64,000 nucleotides of DNA from [Clostridium] hylemonae DSM 15053 (GTDB taxonomy: Bacteria > Bacillota > Clostridia > Lachnospirales > Lachnospiraceae). The stretch spans positions 2,046,001 to 2,110,000 of the forward strand of contig NZ_CP036524.1 of assembly GCF_008281175.1 (NCBI RefSeq), in the 5' to 3' direction. The position numbers were made by a program, and so were the translations under genes. The notes under the pieces were generated by a model. That model was not told the origin of the DNA. It did not search any database and saw nothing but the letters and a program-made list of their open reading frames with translations. This document shows positions 8,413 through 16,878 of the stretch, one piece after another. Positions within the stretch are counted from its first letter, which is position 1; each line of letters begins with the position of its first letter.

Positions 8413-8802
8413 TTATAACTTTTCTACAAACTCTATCTCCACTTTGTTCGGCTCTTCGATCAGCATAAATCTCACACCGAGCTTGTCACTCGGCTCGGGA
8501 CCTTGCAGGATCTTCACCCCATTTCGGGTAAATATATGTTTTAAACCGTCAATGTCGTCCGTCTCCAGTGCAAAATGCCTGTACACACCGCGGTCGGTAG
8601 GCGCGCCTGACCTGACTGTGCTCTCAAACTTGTATTCGATGAGTTCCAGCCGGCATCCTCCCGGCAGCTCATAGTAATACAGACGGTGGTCTCCCATATC
8701 TACCTCATTCAACTTCCTAAGGCCCAGTATCCGGCCGTAGAACTGAAAACTATTTTCCTTGTCTGTCATATTTACCGTAATATGGTCTATTGCCTTCAGC
8801 AT
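8413..8802 (-). CDS. VOC-family (glyoxalase-like) protein
   Basis: This 129-residue vicinal-oxygen-chelate protein keeps a full H-E-H-E metal set: H in DHITVN, E in CRLELIEY, H in YRHFALET and E in KVEIEFVE. This favours an active metalloenzyme such as lactoylglutathione lyase, methylmalonyl-CoA epimerase or a sugar-phosphate isomerase. The start is taken at 8802, directly after AAGGAGGAGACGG. It is cotranscribed with dhaK and dhaL (24-nt gap), so detoxifying methylglyoxal from triose phosphates, or isomerising a pathway sugar, are reasonable guesses. Confidence 0.75.
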   Translation of the reverse strand: MLKAIDHITVNMTDKENSFQFYGRILGLRKLNEVDMGDHRLYYYELPGGCRLELIEYKFESTVRSGAPTDRGVYRHFALETDDIDGLKHIFTRNGVKILQGPEPSDKLGVRFMLIEEPNKVEIEFVEKL

Positions 8803-8831
8803 CCGTCTCCTCCTTCGGTCTTTCCGGTTTA

Positions 8832-8877
8832 AAAAAGGTAATGTGCATAAAATCATTTCCATACACATTACCTTTTT
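8832..8877. terminator. Palindromic terminator between the aldo/keto reductase and VOC genes
   Basis: A 14-bp stem (8832-8845 with 8864-8877, AAAAAGGTAATGTG) gives a T-run on either strand. On the minus strand it sits 4 nt after the aldo/keto reductase stop. It would end or attenuate that transcript before the VOC-dhaK-dhaL genes. Confidence 0.65.
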
Positions 8878-8880
8878 GCA

Positions 8881-9873
8881 TTAATCTTCTCTCAAAGGCG
8901 GTGCCAGGAAATCCTTTCCGACTTGTACCGGAACATGCTTTGCCACAATGGCTTCCATCTCATCACACTGTTCTTTTGTAAGGCTAAAGCCTACACAGCC
9001 AGGAATAAAATCTAACTGGTCAGGTCTTCTCGCTCCGAGAAGCGCGCAGCTGACCCCTTTTTCCAGTACCCAGCGCACGCTGATCTGCGCTACGGTCTTT
9101 CCTAATTTGGCAGCATACTGTTTCAGTTCATCTATGGCGGCCAGATGGTTGACAAAATTCTGACCCTGATATTTAGGATCTTCCTCCGCTCTCATATCAC
9201 CTTCGTTAAACTTCGTATCGACGGTATATTTCCCGTGAAGCATTCCGCGGCAGAGCGCGCTGTATCCCAATACGGTGATGTTGTTCTCTTTTGCGTACGG
9301 AAGCTGGTTCTCGAACAGCTTATCCTCCAGAATATTGAAGGAAGGCTGAATGGTATGTATCGGCGCTGTTTTTCTCCACTCATCTATCATGGCGTTCGTA
9401 TAGTTTGAAACACCGATAGCCCTTATCTTTCCTTCTTTCAGGAATTCACCCATGACCTGCGCCGTCTCGGCGATCGGTGTCTTTTCATCCGGCCAGTGTA
9501 CCTGATAGATATCAATATGATCTGTCTTAAGCCTTCTAAGACTCGCCTCAAGCTCCTTCCTCAATGTCTCAGGACGTGAATCGCGGTAAACATTGCCGTT
9601 GTCATCCCAGCTCAGTCCGCATTTTGTAGCAAGCACACATTTTTCCCTGTATCCCGGTTTTGACAGCGCCTCTCCTACAAGTTCCTCTGAATGTCCGCAC
9701 CCATAAGCAGGGGCTGTGTCTACAAGTGTAATACCCATATCAATGGCCGCTCTTACGCATTCGACCGCAGGTTCATCGACGATGCCTCCCCAGCCGGAAC
9801 CTCCCATTGCCCATGTTCCAAGCCCTACTCTCGTGATCTCCAGCCCGTCTACGGCTGTTTTGAAATATTCCAT
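8881..9873 (-). CDS. Aldo/keto reductase
   Basis: This 330-residue NAD(P)H-dependent reductase shows the AKR catalytic tetrad: D in TLVDTAPAYG, Y in the same motif, K in LATKCG and H in IYQVHWPD. The cofactor loop ALLGARRPDQLD lies near residue 275. Many relatives act on sugars or small aldehydes. It begins after GGAGGAAC, and the promoter at 9934-9962 carries an operator palindrome shared with the dehydrogenase-kinase operon. It may interconvert a tetrose or tetritol feeding DhaK/DhaL; the substrate cannot be read from sequence. Confidence 0.85.
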   Translation of the reverse strand: MEYFKTAVDGLEITRVGLGTWAMGGSGWGGIVDEPAVECVRAAIDMGITLVDTAPAYGCGHSEELVGEALSKPGYREKCVLATKCGLSWDDNGNVYRDSRPETLRKELEASLRRLKTDHIDIYQVHWPDEKTPIAETAQVMGEFLKEGKIRAIGVSNYTNAMIDEWRKTAPIHTIQPSFNILEDKLFENQLPYAKENNITVLGYSALCRGMLHGKYTVDTKFNEGDMRAEEDPKYQGQNFVNHLAAIDELKQYAAKLGKTVAQISVRWVLEKGVSCALLGARRPDQLDFIPGCVGFSLTKEQCDEMEAIVAKHVPVQVGKDFLAPPLRED

Positions 9874-9906
9874 AATCTGTTCCTCCTGTAATCTGTAATC
9901 TGTATT

Positions 9907-9962
9907 CCGGTATACCGGTTGTTTCTTGTTTTAATCATATAAAATCGTTCTCATTCTGTCAA
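9907..9962 (-). promoter_or_regulatory. Promoter and palindromic operator of the aldo/keto reductase operon
   Basis: On the minus strand, -35 TTGACA (9962-9957) and -10 TATGAT (9939-9934) are 17 nt apart. The perfect 12-bp palindrome CCGGTATACCGG (9907-9918) sits about 15 nt downstream of the -10, over the expected start site. The same palindrome recurs at 10829 and, with one mismatch, at 3535. It is a good candidate for the adjacent FadR-type GntR regulator. Confidence 0.7.
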
Positions 9963-10031
9963 CTGTTTTTGTCAGCTTTGTGAATTATTTACATGACGCA
10001 AGTTATATTTTGTACATTTTCCACAATCGGC

Positions 10032-10685
10032 TTATTTATATGTTCCGAGCATGATCTCTTTTGGTCTCTCCATATGTGCAGATATGGCGTTGTTCACTGC
10101 CTCTATGTCGCCCGACTTCATGGATCTTATTATATCATTGTGCTCTTTCAGCGTCTCTGCCACACGGCCCGGGTGCATCAGCGATGAACTCGCCATGTTT
10201 CTGATGCGGTGGATATACATGCCGAACATCTCATCGAAGGCAGAATTGCCTGCATATGCCACAAGCTTCAGATGAAACTGGTTATCGTACTCGACAAAAC
10301 GGTTGATATTATTCTCTTCTGCAAATTTGTTCAGCTTCCCCATAAGCCGGTCCAGTTCTTCAAACAGTTCCCCTGCCCTGTCTGATTTTGCCTCCCGCGC
10401 GGCCAGCATGGCGCAGTAGCCCTCGATCGCTGTACGCACCTGAAATGTCTCTACAATATCTCTCACTTCCATCTCATGCAGCATAAACCCTTTGCTCGGT
10501 ATGATATCGATATACCCTTCCTGAACGAGTCTCTGTACGGCGTCTCTGAAAGGCGTCCTGCTGATGCCGATCTCTGCGGCGATCTTCGTCTCTGAATAGA
10601 TCTCTCCGGGCGTAAATTCATTGTTCAGGATTTTTTCTTTCATGTATTCATATGCCTGCATCTGTAGTGGTTTCAGTACCTTCAT
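10032..10685 (-). CDS. GntR-family (FadR subfamily) regulator
   Basis: This 217-residue regulator has an N-terminal winged helix (residues 8-70: KILNNEFTPGEIYSETKIAA, then GISRTPFRDAVQRL) and a C-terminal FCD ligand-binding domain. The FCD domain has metal-ligand candidates in YDNQFHLKL, KEHNDI and SAHMER. Such proteins usually sense small carboxylates or sugar acids and bind short GT-N-AC palindromes. The start at 10685 follows GAGGGGG; an in-frame ATG at 10724 is possible but less supported. It sits between the two promoters carrying CCGGTATACCGG and is the natural candidate for binding them. Confidence 0.85.
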   Translation of the reverse strand: MKVLKPLQMQAYEYMKEKILNNEFTPGEIYSETKIAAEIGISRTPFRDAVQRLVQEGYIDIIPSKGFMLHEMEVRDIVETFQVRTAIEGYCAMLAAREAKSDRAGELFEELDRLMGKLNKFAEENNINRFVEYDNQFHLKLVAYAGNSAFDEMFGMYIHRIRNMASSSLMHPGRVAETLKEHNDIIRSMKSGDIEAVNNAISAHMERPKEIMLGTYK

Positions 10686-10824
10686 CGTGGTATCCCCCTC
10701 AATATTCATTCTATAGTAAAGCATATAATAATTTCAGTTTGCCGGTCAAGTTTCTTCTGCCCGAAAACATGCACAATAATAGAGAAAGATATATGGTAAA
10801 AATTATTAAATTCGTATTTTTTCA

Positions 10825-10853
10825 TTGACCGGTATACCGGTATTTGTTATCAT
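10825..10853 (+). promoter_or_regulatory. Promoter with operator inside the spacer, for the dehydrogenase-kinase operon
   Basis: -35 TTGACC (10825-10830) and -10 TATCAT (10848-10853) are 17 nt apart. The perfect 14-bp palindrome ACCGGTATACCGGT (10828-10841) covers the end of the -35 and most of the spacer. A bound repressor here would directly block RNA polymerase. This is the longest of the three copies of the palindrome in the window. Confidence 0.72.
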
Positions 10854-10898
10854 GATACTAGAATGCAGATTGAATTTATAGTAGAAAGGAACAAAATT

Positions 10899-11792
10899 AT
10901 GGATAAAATTGGTTTTATCGGCCTTGGGATCATGGGGACTCCAATGGCCTTGAATTTACTGAAGCATCAGGCGGACCTTCATGTGTACGATGTCAGAGAA
11001 TCTCTTTCAGACCGTCTTGTCTCTGAGGGCGCTGTCAAATCGGATCCTTCCACGATCGGCAGTACATGCAGTGTCATTTTCCTCATGCTGCCAAGCGGCG
11101 GGATCGTAAAGGAAGTGTTGTTTGGGGAGGAAGGCGTCTGTGCCGGCCTTGTCCCGGGTACTGTCGTCTGTGACATGAGCTCCGTAGCGCCGGAGGATTC
11201 CCTTTACTGCTCCCGGCTGCTGCGGGAAAAGGGGTGCGGTTTTCTCGACGCCCCTGTCAGCGGCGGAGAACCGAAAGCCGTGGACGGCACCCTCTCCTTT
11301 ATGGCCGGAGGCGATGACGCAACGTTTCAAAAAGTTCTGCCATATCTGGAAATGATGGGCTCAAGCGCGCTGCTCGTCGGGGATACCGGAACCGGCAGTA
11401 TTGCCAAGCTTGCCAACCAGATCATTGTAAATATGACGATAGCTTCCGTCTCCGAAGCATTTGTCTTTGCGACAAAAGCCGGCGCGGACCCGGAAAAGGT
11501 TTATAAGGCCATCCGCGGCGGGCTTGCGGGAAGCGCGGTACTCGATGCCAAGCTCCCGATGATACTGGAGCGCAATTTCGTACCGGGAGGCCCGATCTAT
11601 ATCAATCATAAGGATATTAAAAATGTAGTGGAGGAAGCACATCTCATCGGGACGCCGATCCCCCTTACCTCCCAGCTCTTTGAGATCATGCAGGCAATGA
11701 AGGTAAGAGGCCATATGGGCGAGGACCACTGCGGAATCGTAAAATATTTTGAGAACCTGGCTGACTGTAAAGTCCAGAAACGCGACGATTAG
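10899..11792 (+). CDS. NAD(P)-dependent 3-hydroxyacid dehydrogenase (GarR/LtnD-like)
   Basis: This 297-residue enzyme is of the beta-hydroxyacid dehydrogenase family, whose members include tartronate semialdehyde reductase and L-threonate dehydrogenase. Visible are the Rossmann motif GFIGLGIMGTPMALNL, the substrate loop APVSGGEPKAVDGTLS near residue 120 and the catalytic lysine in GSIAKLANQ near residue 175. The start at 10899 follows GAAAGGAAC; an in-frame ATG at 10863 lies close to the promoter and lacks a ribosome binding site. A DUF1537 kinase follows after 29 nt, a pairing known from threonate and erythronate catabolism, which favours a four-carbon sugar acid substrate. Confidence 0.85.
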   Translation: MDKIGFIGLGIMGTPMALNLLKHQADLHVYDVRESLSDRLVSEGAVKSDPSTIGSTCSVIFLMLPSGGIVKEVLFGEEGVCAGLVPGTVVCDMSSVAPEDSLYCSRLLREKGCGFLDAPVSGGEPKAVDGTLSFMAGGDDATFQKVLPYLEMMGSSALLVGDTGTGSIAKLANQIIVNMTIASVSEAFVFATKAGADPEKVYKAIRGGLAGSAVLDAKLPMILERNFVPGGPIYINHKDIKNVVEEAHLIGTPIPLTSQLFEIMQAMKVRGHMGEDHCGIVKYFENLADCKVQKRDD

Positions 11793-11821
11793 GATGTGCC
11801 GGAAAGGAGAAGTGAACAGTT

Positions 11822-13234
11822 ATGAATGCAGACTTGTTACATCAGTACCCTCTCCCCGATGAAGCTGCAGCCGGCAGACTGCTGGCAGAGGAGATAAAAA
11901 TGTGTCCGGACAAGATCATCGTACTGGACGACGACCCGACCGGAACCCAGACGGTACACGGCGTCTCTGTATATACACGGTGGGATTATGACAGTATAAA
12001 AGAAGGATTTGAGGAACCTGGCGCACTCTTTTACATCCTGACAAATTCCAGAGCGCTCTCCGCCGCGGAAAGCGCCTCCCTGCACGAGGAGATCGCTCAG
12101 ACGATCCACCTTGTTTCACAGAAGACCGGCATCGGATATCTCGTGATCAGCAGAAGTGATTCTACGCTGCGGGGCCATTATCCTCTTGAGACAGAGGTGC
12201 TGAGGCATACATATGAAAAAATTACCGGACGTGCGGTAGACGGCGAAGTCATATGTCCTTTCTTCAAAGAAGGCGGCCGCTTCACCGTGGACAACATTCA
12301 TTATGTGCGCTCCGGCGGCGACCTCATCCCGGCGGCGGAAACGGAGTTTGCCAGAGACTCCACGTTTGGATATGCCTCCTCCGATCTGCGGCAGTACGTG
12401 GAAGAGAAAACAGAAGGGAGATACCCCGCCGGCAGCGTGATCTGCATTCCGCTGCGTATGCTGCGCGGCACGGACTTGGACGGGGTGGAGGCTCTTCTGC
12501 TCTCTGCCGTACATTTTCAGAAGATCGTCGTCAATGCCGCTGATTACTGCGACCTGAAAATATTCTCTGCTGCGCTGTACCGGGCCATGAGAAAGGGAAA
12601 GCGCTTTTTGTTCCGATGCGCCGCTTCCCTCGTCAAAGTCATGGCCGGCATTCCTGACAGGCCGCTTCTTAAGCCCGGTGAATTATCCCGCGGCTCCTTA
12701 AACCACGGCGGTCTTGTCATCGTTGGCTCTTATACCGATAAGACGACCGCACAGCTTGAAAAGCTGACGGATCTTTACGGGGTCGAGCTGATGGAATTTA
12801 ACTCTGACCTGGTCGGCAAGCCGGAGGCGCTGGAGACTGAACGTCTGCGGATACTTAAGCTCGCCGGAGCCTGCATCCGTGACGGCAGGCACGCCATCAT
12901 CTATACAAAACGCAAAAAGCTCATCTATGCCAACGATACAAAGGAATCTGTATTAAGGCGTTCCGTTGCCATATCTGATGCACTGCAGTCTTTTGCGTCA
13001 CAGCTTGAGGAAGCGCCTTCTTTTCTTATCGCCAAAGGAGGGATCACTTCCAGCGATATCGCTACAAAAGCGCTCCACATCAGGCGCGCCACGGTACTTG
13101 GCCAGGTAGCTCCCGGCATCCCGGCCTGGGAGACCGGCCCTGAAAGCCGGTACCCCGGCATCCCTTATATTATCTTCCCTGGAAATGTAGGGGAACGTGA
13201 CACGCTGAGACAAGTCGTCACGCTCTTCCTGTAA
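11822..13234 (+). CDS. DUF1537 acid-sugar kinase (OtnK/DtnK type)
   Basis: This 470-residue kinase has the DUF1537 N-terminal motif DDDPTGTQTVHG near residue 38 and SDSTLRGHYPLE near residue 107. The C-terminal nucleotide-binding part contains AKGGITSSDIATKAL and YIIFPGNVG. The family phosphorylates 3-oxo-tetronate, threonate or erythronate. It lies in one operon with the preceding dehydrogenase, consistent with oxidation followed by phosphorylation. The aldolase-type decarboxylase (OtnC) and isomerase (OtnI) that usually complete the pathway are not in the window. A strong terminator follows. Confidence 0.85.
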   Translation: MNADLLHQYPLPDEAAAGRLLAEEIKMCPDKIIVLDDDPTGTQTVHGVSVYTRWDYDSIKEGFEEPGALFYILTNSRALSAAESASLHEEIAQTIHLVSQKTGIGYLVISRSDSTLRGHYPLETEVLRHTYEKITGRAVDGEVICPFFKEGGRFTVDNIHYVRSGGDLIPAAETEFARDSTFGYASSDLRQYVEEKTEGRYPAGSVICIPLRMLRGTDLDGVEALLLSAVHFQKIVVNAADYCDLKIFSAALYRAMRKGKRFLFRCAASLVKVMAGIPDRPLLKPGELSRGSLNHGGLVIVGSYTDKTTAQLEKLTDLYGVELMEFNSDLVGKPEALETERLRILKLAGACIRDGRHAIIYTKRKKLIYANDTKESVLRRSVAISDALQSFASQLEEAPSFLIAKGGITSSDIATKALHIRRATVLGQVAPGIPAWETGPESRYPGIPYIIFPGNVGERDTLRQVVTLFL

Positions 13235-13258
13235 CTGTGCGGGATCGTACACGTCTGT

Positions 13259-13294
13259 GAAAGGCCGGAAAATCTGTTGATTTTCCGGCCTTTC
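13259..13294 (+). terminator. Terminator after the DUF1537 kinase
   Basis: A perfect 16-bp stem (13259-13274 with 13279-13294, GAAAGGCCGGAAAATC) with a 4-nt TGTT loop separates two converging genes. The T-tract is short on both sides, so it may serve both directions through the TTT in the stem. Confidence 0.7.
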
Positions 13295-13307
13295 ATTCAG
13301 GTTACGG

Positions 13308-14294
13308 CTATTTGCGTTCTTTTTCCATCAATACTTCCTGTCTCCGTCTGTCACGCACAAATCCATACTTCTCGTAAAACGCGCCTGCGTCTTCTGTGTG
13401 AAGCACGCCGTGGAGGCTGCCCACATCATCCATGATGCGGTCCATCAAAAGTGTGCCGAGTCCTTTTCCGCGGTATACTTCGTCGATAATGACATCCATC
13501 AGGTAAAAGGTTGTGGCAAAATCTGTGATGATCCTGGCATAGCCGACCATATATCCGTCTCTGTCATACACACCGTAACATACCGAGCCTTCCATGGCCT
13601 TTCTGATCATTTCCTCGGAACGTGTTTTGGCCCAGTACGACTGGCGCATGAGCTCTACGATCCGCTTCAGATCCAGTTTCCCCTTGTCCCTGCTCACATA
13701 AAACGCTTCCTTCTGTTCCTGACACTCTGACGCACCTTCCAGCGCCATCTTGTCGGCGCTGTCCTGTTCCACAGTCTGTCTGAGCTGTCTCGTGTACGGG
13801 AACGCCCCCGCCTCCTTCTGGCCATATGTAAGCTGAAGCTCATACTCAAGCGGCAGCCACGTGCGGATGGGTGCTTCATTGTGCTGTATGAGCGCCTCCA
13901 TCTTATCGAGCGCATGCACGAGCTTTGCCTCACCGCTCACACCTTCCTTAAGTTCTGCAAGCAGGGATACGAGTCTCCTGCGCTCACCGTCCGGCAGCAT
14001 CTCTGCCACACGGTGCACAGCATCCTCTTCTTCTCTGCTGTCCTTCTCCTGCTTCTCAAAGCATGGTATGTCCCCGGTGACCGCCTCCCCAAGATCGTGA
14101 AAGAGACACATCTCCATCACTTTTGTGCTGTCCATTTCCGGAAATTCCGCCTGCACAAGCCATGCAAAGACACAGAGCCGGTATACGTGTTCCGCCACGC
14201 TCTCCCGGCGTCCGCTTGACGTCCACGAATGCCTCACCGTACATTTCAGTTTTTCTGCCACCGACATAAAGTCCAATAATGTCCTGCTGTCCAT
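13308..14294 (-). CDS. HD-domain phosphohydrolase fused to GNAT acetyltransferase
   Basis: This 328-residue protein has two domains. Residues 1-170 form an HD domain of the YfbR/HDDC2 type: H in ESVAEHVYRL, HD in CLFHDLGEAVTGD, and D in LVHALDKMEAL. That family removes phosphate from deoxynucleoside 5'-monophosphates. Residues 195-320 form a GNAT domain with GYARIITD, VIIDEVYRGKGLG (acetyl-CoA loop) and FYEKYGFV. Both halves look intact. It starts after GAAGGATAG in the end of yjbQ, 5 nt away. The fusion is unusual and its combined role is unknown. It may hydrolyse a nucleotide and acetylate a small molecule or protein. Confidence 0.85.
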   Translation of the reverse strand: MDSRTLLDFMSVAEKLKCTVRHSWTSSGRRESVAEHVYRLCVFAWLVQAEFPEMDSTKVMEMCLFHDLGEAVTGDIPCFEKQEKDSREEEDAVHRVAEMLPDGERRRLVSLLAELKEGVSGEAKLVHALDKMEALIQHNEAPIRTWLPLEYELQLTYGQKEAGAFPYTRQLRQTVEQDSADKMALEGASECQEQKEAFYVSRDKGKLDLKRIVELMRQSYWAKTRSEEMIRKAMEGSVCYGVYDRDGYMVGYARIITDFATTFYLMDVIIDEVYRGKGLGTLLMDRIMDDVGSLHGVLHTEDAGAFYEKYGFVRDRRRQEVLMEKERK

Positions 14295-14299
14295 ATGAG

Positions 14300-14701
14300 C
14301 TATCCTTCCATGATCTTCACATAGAACTTCCGGTTTCTCGGGCCATCGAATTCGCAGAAATACAGATCCTGCCAGATGCCGAGCAGCAGGTCGCCGTTGT
14401 GGAGAATAAGTGTCTGGGAAGGTCCCACAAAGCTCGTCTTGATATGCGCGTGGGAATTGCCCTCCACATGTCTGTAGTAGTCTGCGTCCGCCGGCACCGC
14501 GCGCTCCATGCCGCAGAGCATATCGTGAACAACGTCCGGATCTGCATTTTCATTTATGGTAAATCCGGCTGTCGTGTGGGGAGAATATACAACTACGATC
14601 CCTTGTTCCACACCGCTTTTTTTGATATCCCCGCGGACCATGTCCGTAACCTTGGACATCTGTTCTGTTCCTTTTGTCGAAATGCTGTGCTCAAATAAAT
14701 G
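14300..14701 (-). CDS. YjbQ/UPF0047 family protein
   Basis: This 133-residue single-domain protein of the YjbQ family has PHTTAGFTINENADPDV near residue 45 and NSHAHIKTSFVG followed by GIWQDLYFCEFDGPRNR at the end. The family is small and widespread. Some members show weak thiamine-phosphate synthase activity, but the physiological role is unsettled. The start at 14701 follows AGGAGGTAAAA. It lies between the patatin gene and the HD-GNAT gene with short gaps, so it is likely cotranscribed. Confidence 0.88.
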   Translation of the reverse strand, partial: HLFEHSISTKGTEQMSKVTDMVRGDIKKSGVEQGIVVVYSPHTTAGFTINENADPDVVHDMLCGMERAVPADADYYRHVEGNSHAHIKTSFVGPSQTLILHNGDLLLGIWQDLYFCEFDGPRNRKFYVKIMEG

Positions 14702-14720
14702 CATCTTTTTACCTCCTATA

Positions 14721-15578
14721 CTATCTGTCCACATATTCCATCAACGCGCCGAATTCCTTTTTCATGAGATGATAGCCATGCTCATAAAATTCCATGAGTG
14801 TGTCATAATTCTTCTCCAGTCTTGACACGGTCGGTATGAGCGGGCGGAGCACAAAGATCTTTCCCTCCGCCTCCATCTGTTCGACGAGACGCATTGCTTT
14901 GTTATATTCAAAGTTCCTCCGGATCGTCGTTCTCACGAGATTCGGATACTTCCTGTAAGCGCGCCGGTATACATTTGCCAGCGCCTTTGACGTCATCTTC
15001 TTGCGGTACCCCGGATTCCTCGTCAGCATGAGAATGATCTTCTCATTGCCGAGTTCCACAGCTCTTTTTACCGGCACCGAATCGGCAAGACCGCCGTCAA
15101 GATATGGGATGCCGTCAATATTTACGATCGGGGAGACAAGGGGCATACTGCTCGAAGCCCGGCACAGCTTCATCAGCCTTCCTTTATCTTCCCTCTCTTT
15201 CATATATTCTGCTCTTCCGGTGACACAGTTCGTCGTTACGATCTCACACTCCATATCAGAGGCAAAATAGGTCTCGAAATCAAAAGGGAAGATTTCATTC
15301 GGATACTTGTCAAACACCATGTCCATATCGAGCAGGCTCTTCTCTTTAATGAACTTCGTAAAGCCGTAGTAATAGTCATATTCCTTCTCTTTGTGTATCA
15401 TACAGTCTCTCGTCCTGCCAGGCTGTCTGGACACGTAGTCCACCCCGTTGCACGCTCCCGCCGAGACTCCGATGACGTGCGACATATATACGTCCTTCTC
15501 CATGAGATAATCCAGCGCACCTGACGTAAATACCCCTCTCGTTGCACCGCCTTCCAGTACGATCGTTGCTTTTTTCAT
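14721..15578 (-). CDS. Patatin-like phospholipase (YjjU type)
   Basis: This 285-residue serine lipid acyl hydrolase has the oxyanion-hole motif GGATRGVFTSGALDYL near residue 10, nucleophile GVSAG near residue 39 and the catalytic aspartate in LDGGLADSVPV near residue 160. It is expected to hydrolyse membrane or signalling lipids; the substrate is unknown. The ATG follows GCGAGGAG. It lies 19 nt downstream of the deaminase gene and 19 nt upstream of yjbQ, so it may read from the methylthioadenosine salvage promoter. Confidence 0.85.
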   Translation of the reverse strand: MKKATIVLEGGATRGVFTSGALDYLMEKDVYMSHVIGVSAGACNGVDYVSRQPGRTRDCMIHKEKEYDYYYGFTKFIKEKSLLDMDMVFDKYPNEIFPFDFETYFASDMECEIVTTNCVTGRAEYMKEREDKGRLMKLCRASSSMPLVSPIVNIDGIPYLDGGLADSVPVKRAVELGNEKIILMLTRNPGYRKKMTSKALANVYRRAYRKYPNLVRTTIRRNFEYNKAMRLVEQMEAEGKIFVLRPLIPTVSRLEKNYDTLMEFYEHGYHLMKKEFGALMEYVDR

Positions 15579-15597
15579 TTATACTCCTCGCTTTCTG

Positions 15598-16866
15598 TTA
15601 CCGTATACGTTCTATGATCTCGTTTGCTCTTGCATACACGTCCTCCGGCTCTTCCCCTATGTGGAATACGCCGTTTTCATACAGTATCCTGCCATTTACC
15701 ATGGTGAGCACAACGTTTTGTTTGCTGCCGCTGTATACGATGTTTTTCGTTATGTTATTCAAAGGCTGCATATTGGGCTGGTGCAGATCCAGCACGGTCA
15801 GATCCGCATATTTGCCTTCCGACAGTACGTCGCAGTCATGAAGCCCCATTGCGTGCGCCCCGTTTACCACCGCCATCTTCAGTACCTCGTCTGCATCCAC
15901 GGCCGCCGCGTCGGACTCCTTAAGCTTCGCAAGTCCGGTCACAAGAAACATCTCCCGGAACATGTCAAGACAGTTATTGCTCGCCGGCCCGTCAGTCCCT
16001 ATGGCTACCGGAATTCCCCGTTCGATCATCTGTTTTACCGGCGCGATGCCGCTGGCAAGTTTTGTGTTGGAACCTGGATTTGTCACCGCATAGAGGCCTT
16101 TTTCCCGGAAGATATCCATATCTTCCCCTGTCATGTACACGCAGTGGTAACCGCCTCCGCCGTGATCGTAGATGCCAAGCTCCGCCAACAGCGCAGTCGG
16201 CGTCCTGTTGTACCTGCCGATACACTGCTCTACTTCTTCTTTTGTCTCTGAGTTGTGCAGGTATACCGGCGCTTTATACTTATGGGCCAGCTCAGAAAGG
16301 CCCTCCAGCAGTTCTCTCGACGTTGTATATTCGGCATGGGCGCCGAAGCAGAAGCTGACAAGCTCGTGATGATCATTCAGCTCCTTATACCACTGTTCTT
16401 CTTTCTCAAGTGACTGGCTGAAATTATTCATGGCCCCGCAAAGTACGGTGCGGAACCCGCAGTCTGCCGACGCCTCTGCGACACTTACCGGGTCCATATA
16501 CATGTCAAAATTGGCGGTGATGCCGCTTGTCAGATATTCCATGACTGCCAGTTTTGACAGATGGTACATGTCTTCGGACGTAAGCTTCGCCTCCATGGGA
16601 AAGACTTGTTTGTTCAGCCAGTCAAGGAGCGGCATATCGTCCGCATACGACCGCAGAAAGGTCATGGCCGAGTGTGTGTGGGCGTTCTTGAAGCCCGGCA
16701 TCAGCACATTGCCCTTTACATCTATTTCTCTGTCCCACACCGTATCCGAAGGTCTGCCGGGCCCTCTGTAGACTATATACGGTCCTTTTACCCAGACTTC
16801 TCCTTCTTCTATGCCGGTCCCTTCCTCCATGGAAAGTATCCGGGCATTATAAAATCTTATATTCAT
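15598..16866 (-). CDS. mtaD: MTA/S-adenosylhomocysteine deaminase-type amidohydrolase
   Basis: This 422-residue amidohydrolase is of the SsnA/MtaD group. Metal ligands are visible in NAHTHSAM near residue 61, FGAHAEYT near residue 185, YLHNSETKEEVE near residue 212 and IGTDGPASNN near residue 290. It would deaminate methylthioadenosine, SAH or 5'-deoxyadenosine to the inosine form. The adjacent nucleoside phosphorylase (12 nt upstream) and mtnA support this. Guanine deaminase or chlorohydrolase activity is a weaker alternative. The start follows GAGAGGAGAC. Confidence 0.82.
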   Translation of the reverse strand: MNIRFYNARILSMEEGTGIEEGEVWVKGPYIVYRGPGRPSDTVWDREIDVKGNVLMPGFKNAHTHSAMTFLRSYADDMPLLDWLNKQVFPMEAKLTSEDMYHLSKLAVMEYLTSGITANFDMYMDPVSVAEASADCGFRTVLCGAMNNFSQSLEKEEQWYKELNDHHELVSFCFGAHAEYTTSRELLEGLSELAHKYKAPVYLHNSETKEEVEQCIGRYNRTPTALLAELGIYDHGGGGYHCVYMTGEDMDIFREKGLYAVTNPGSNTKLASGIAPVKQMIERGIPVAIGTDGPASNNCLDMFREMFLVTGLAKLKESDAAAVDADEVLKMAVVNGAHAMGLHDCDVLSEGKYADLTVLDLHQPNMQPLNNITKNIVYSGSKQNVVLTMVNGRILYENGVFHIGEEPEDVYARANEIIERIR

Positions 16867-16878
16867 GCTGTCTCCTCT

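Noticed and set aside
6746-9873. Region 2 as glycerol fermentation (DhaKLM)
   Set aside because: No DhaM, glycerol dehydrogenase or glycerol dehydratase is present, and the DUF1537 kinase and hydroxyacid dehydrogenase point to C4 acids instead.
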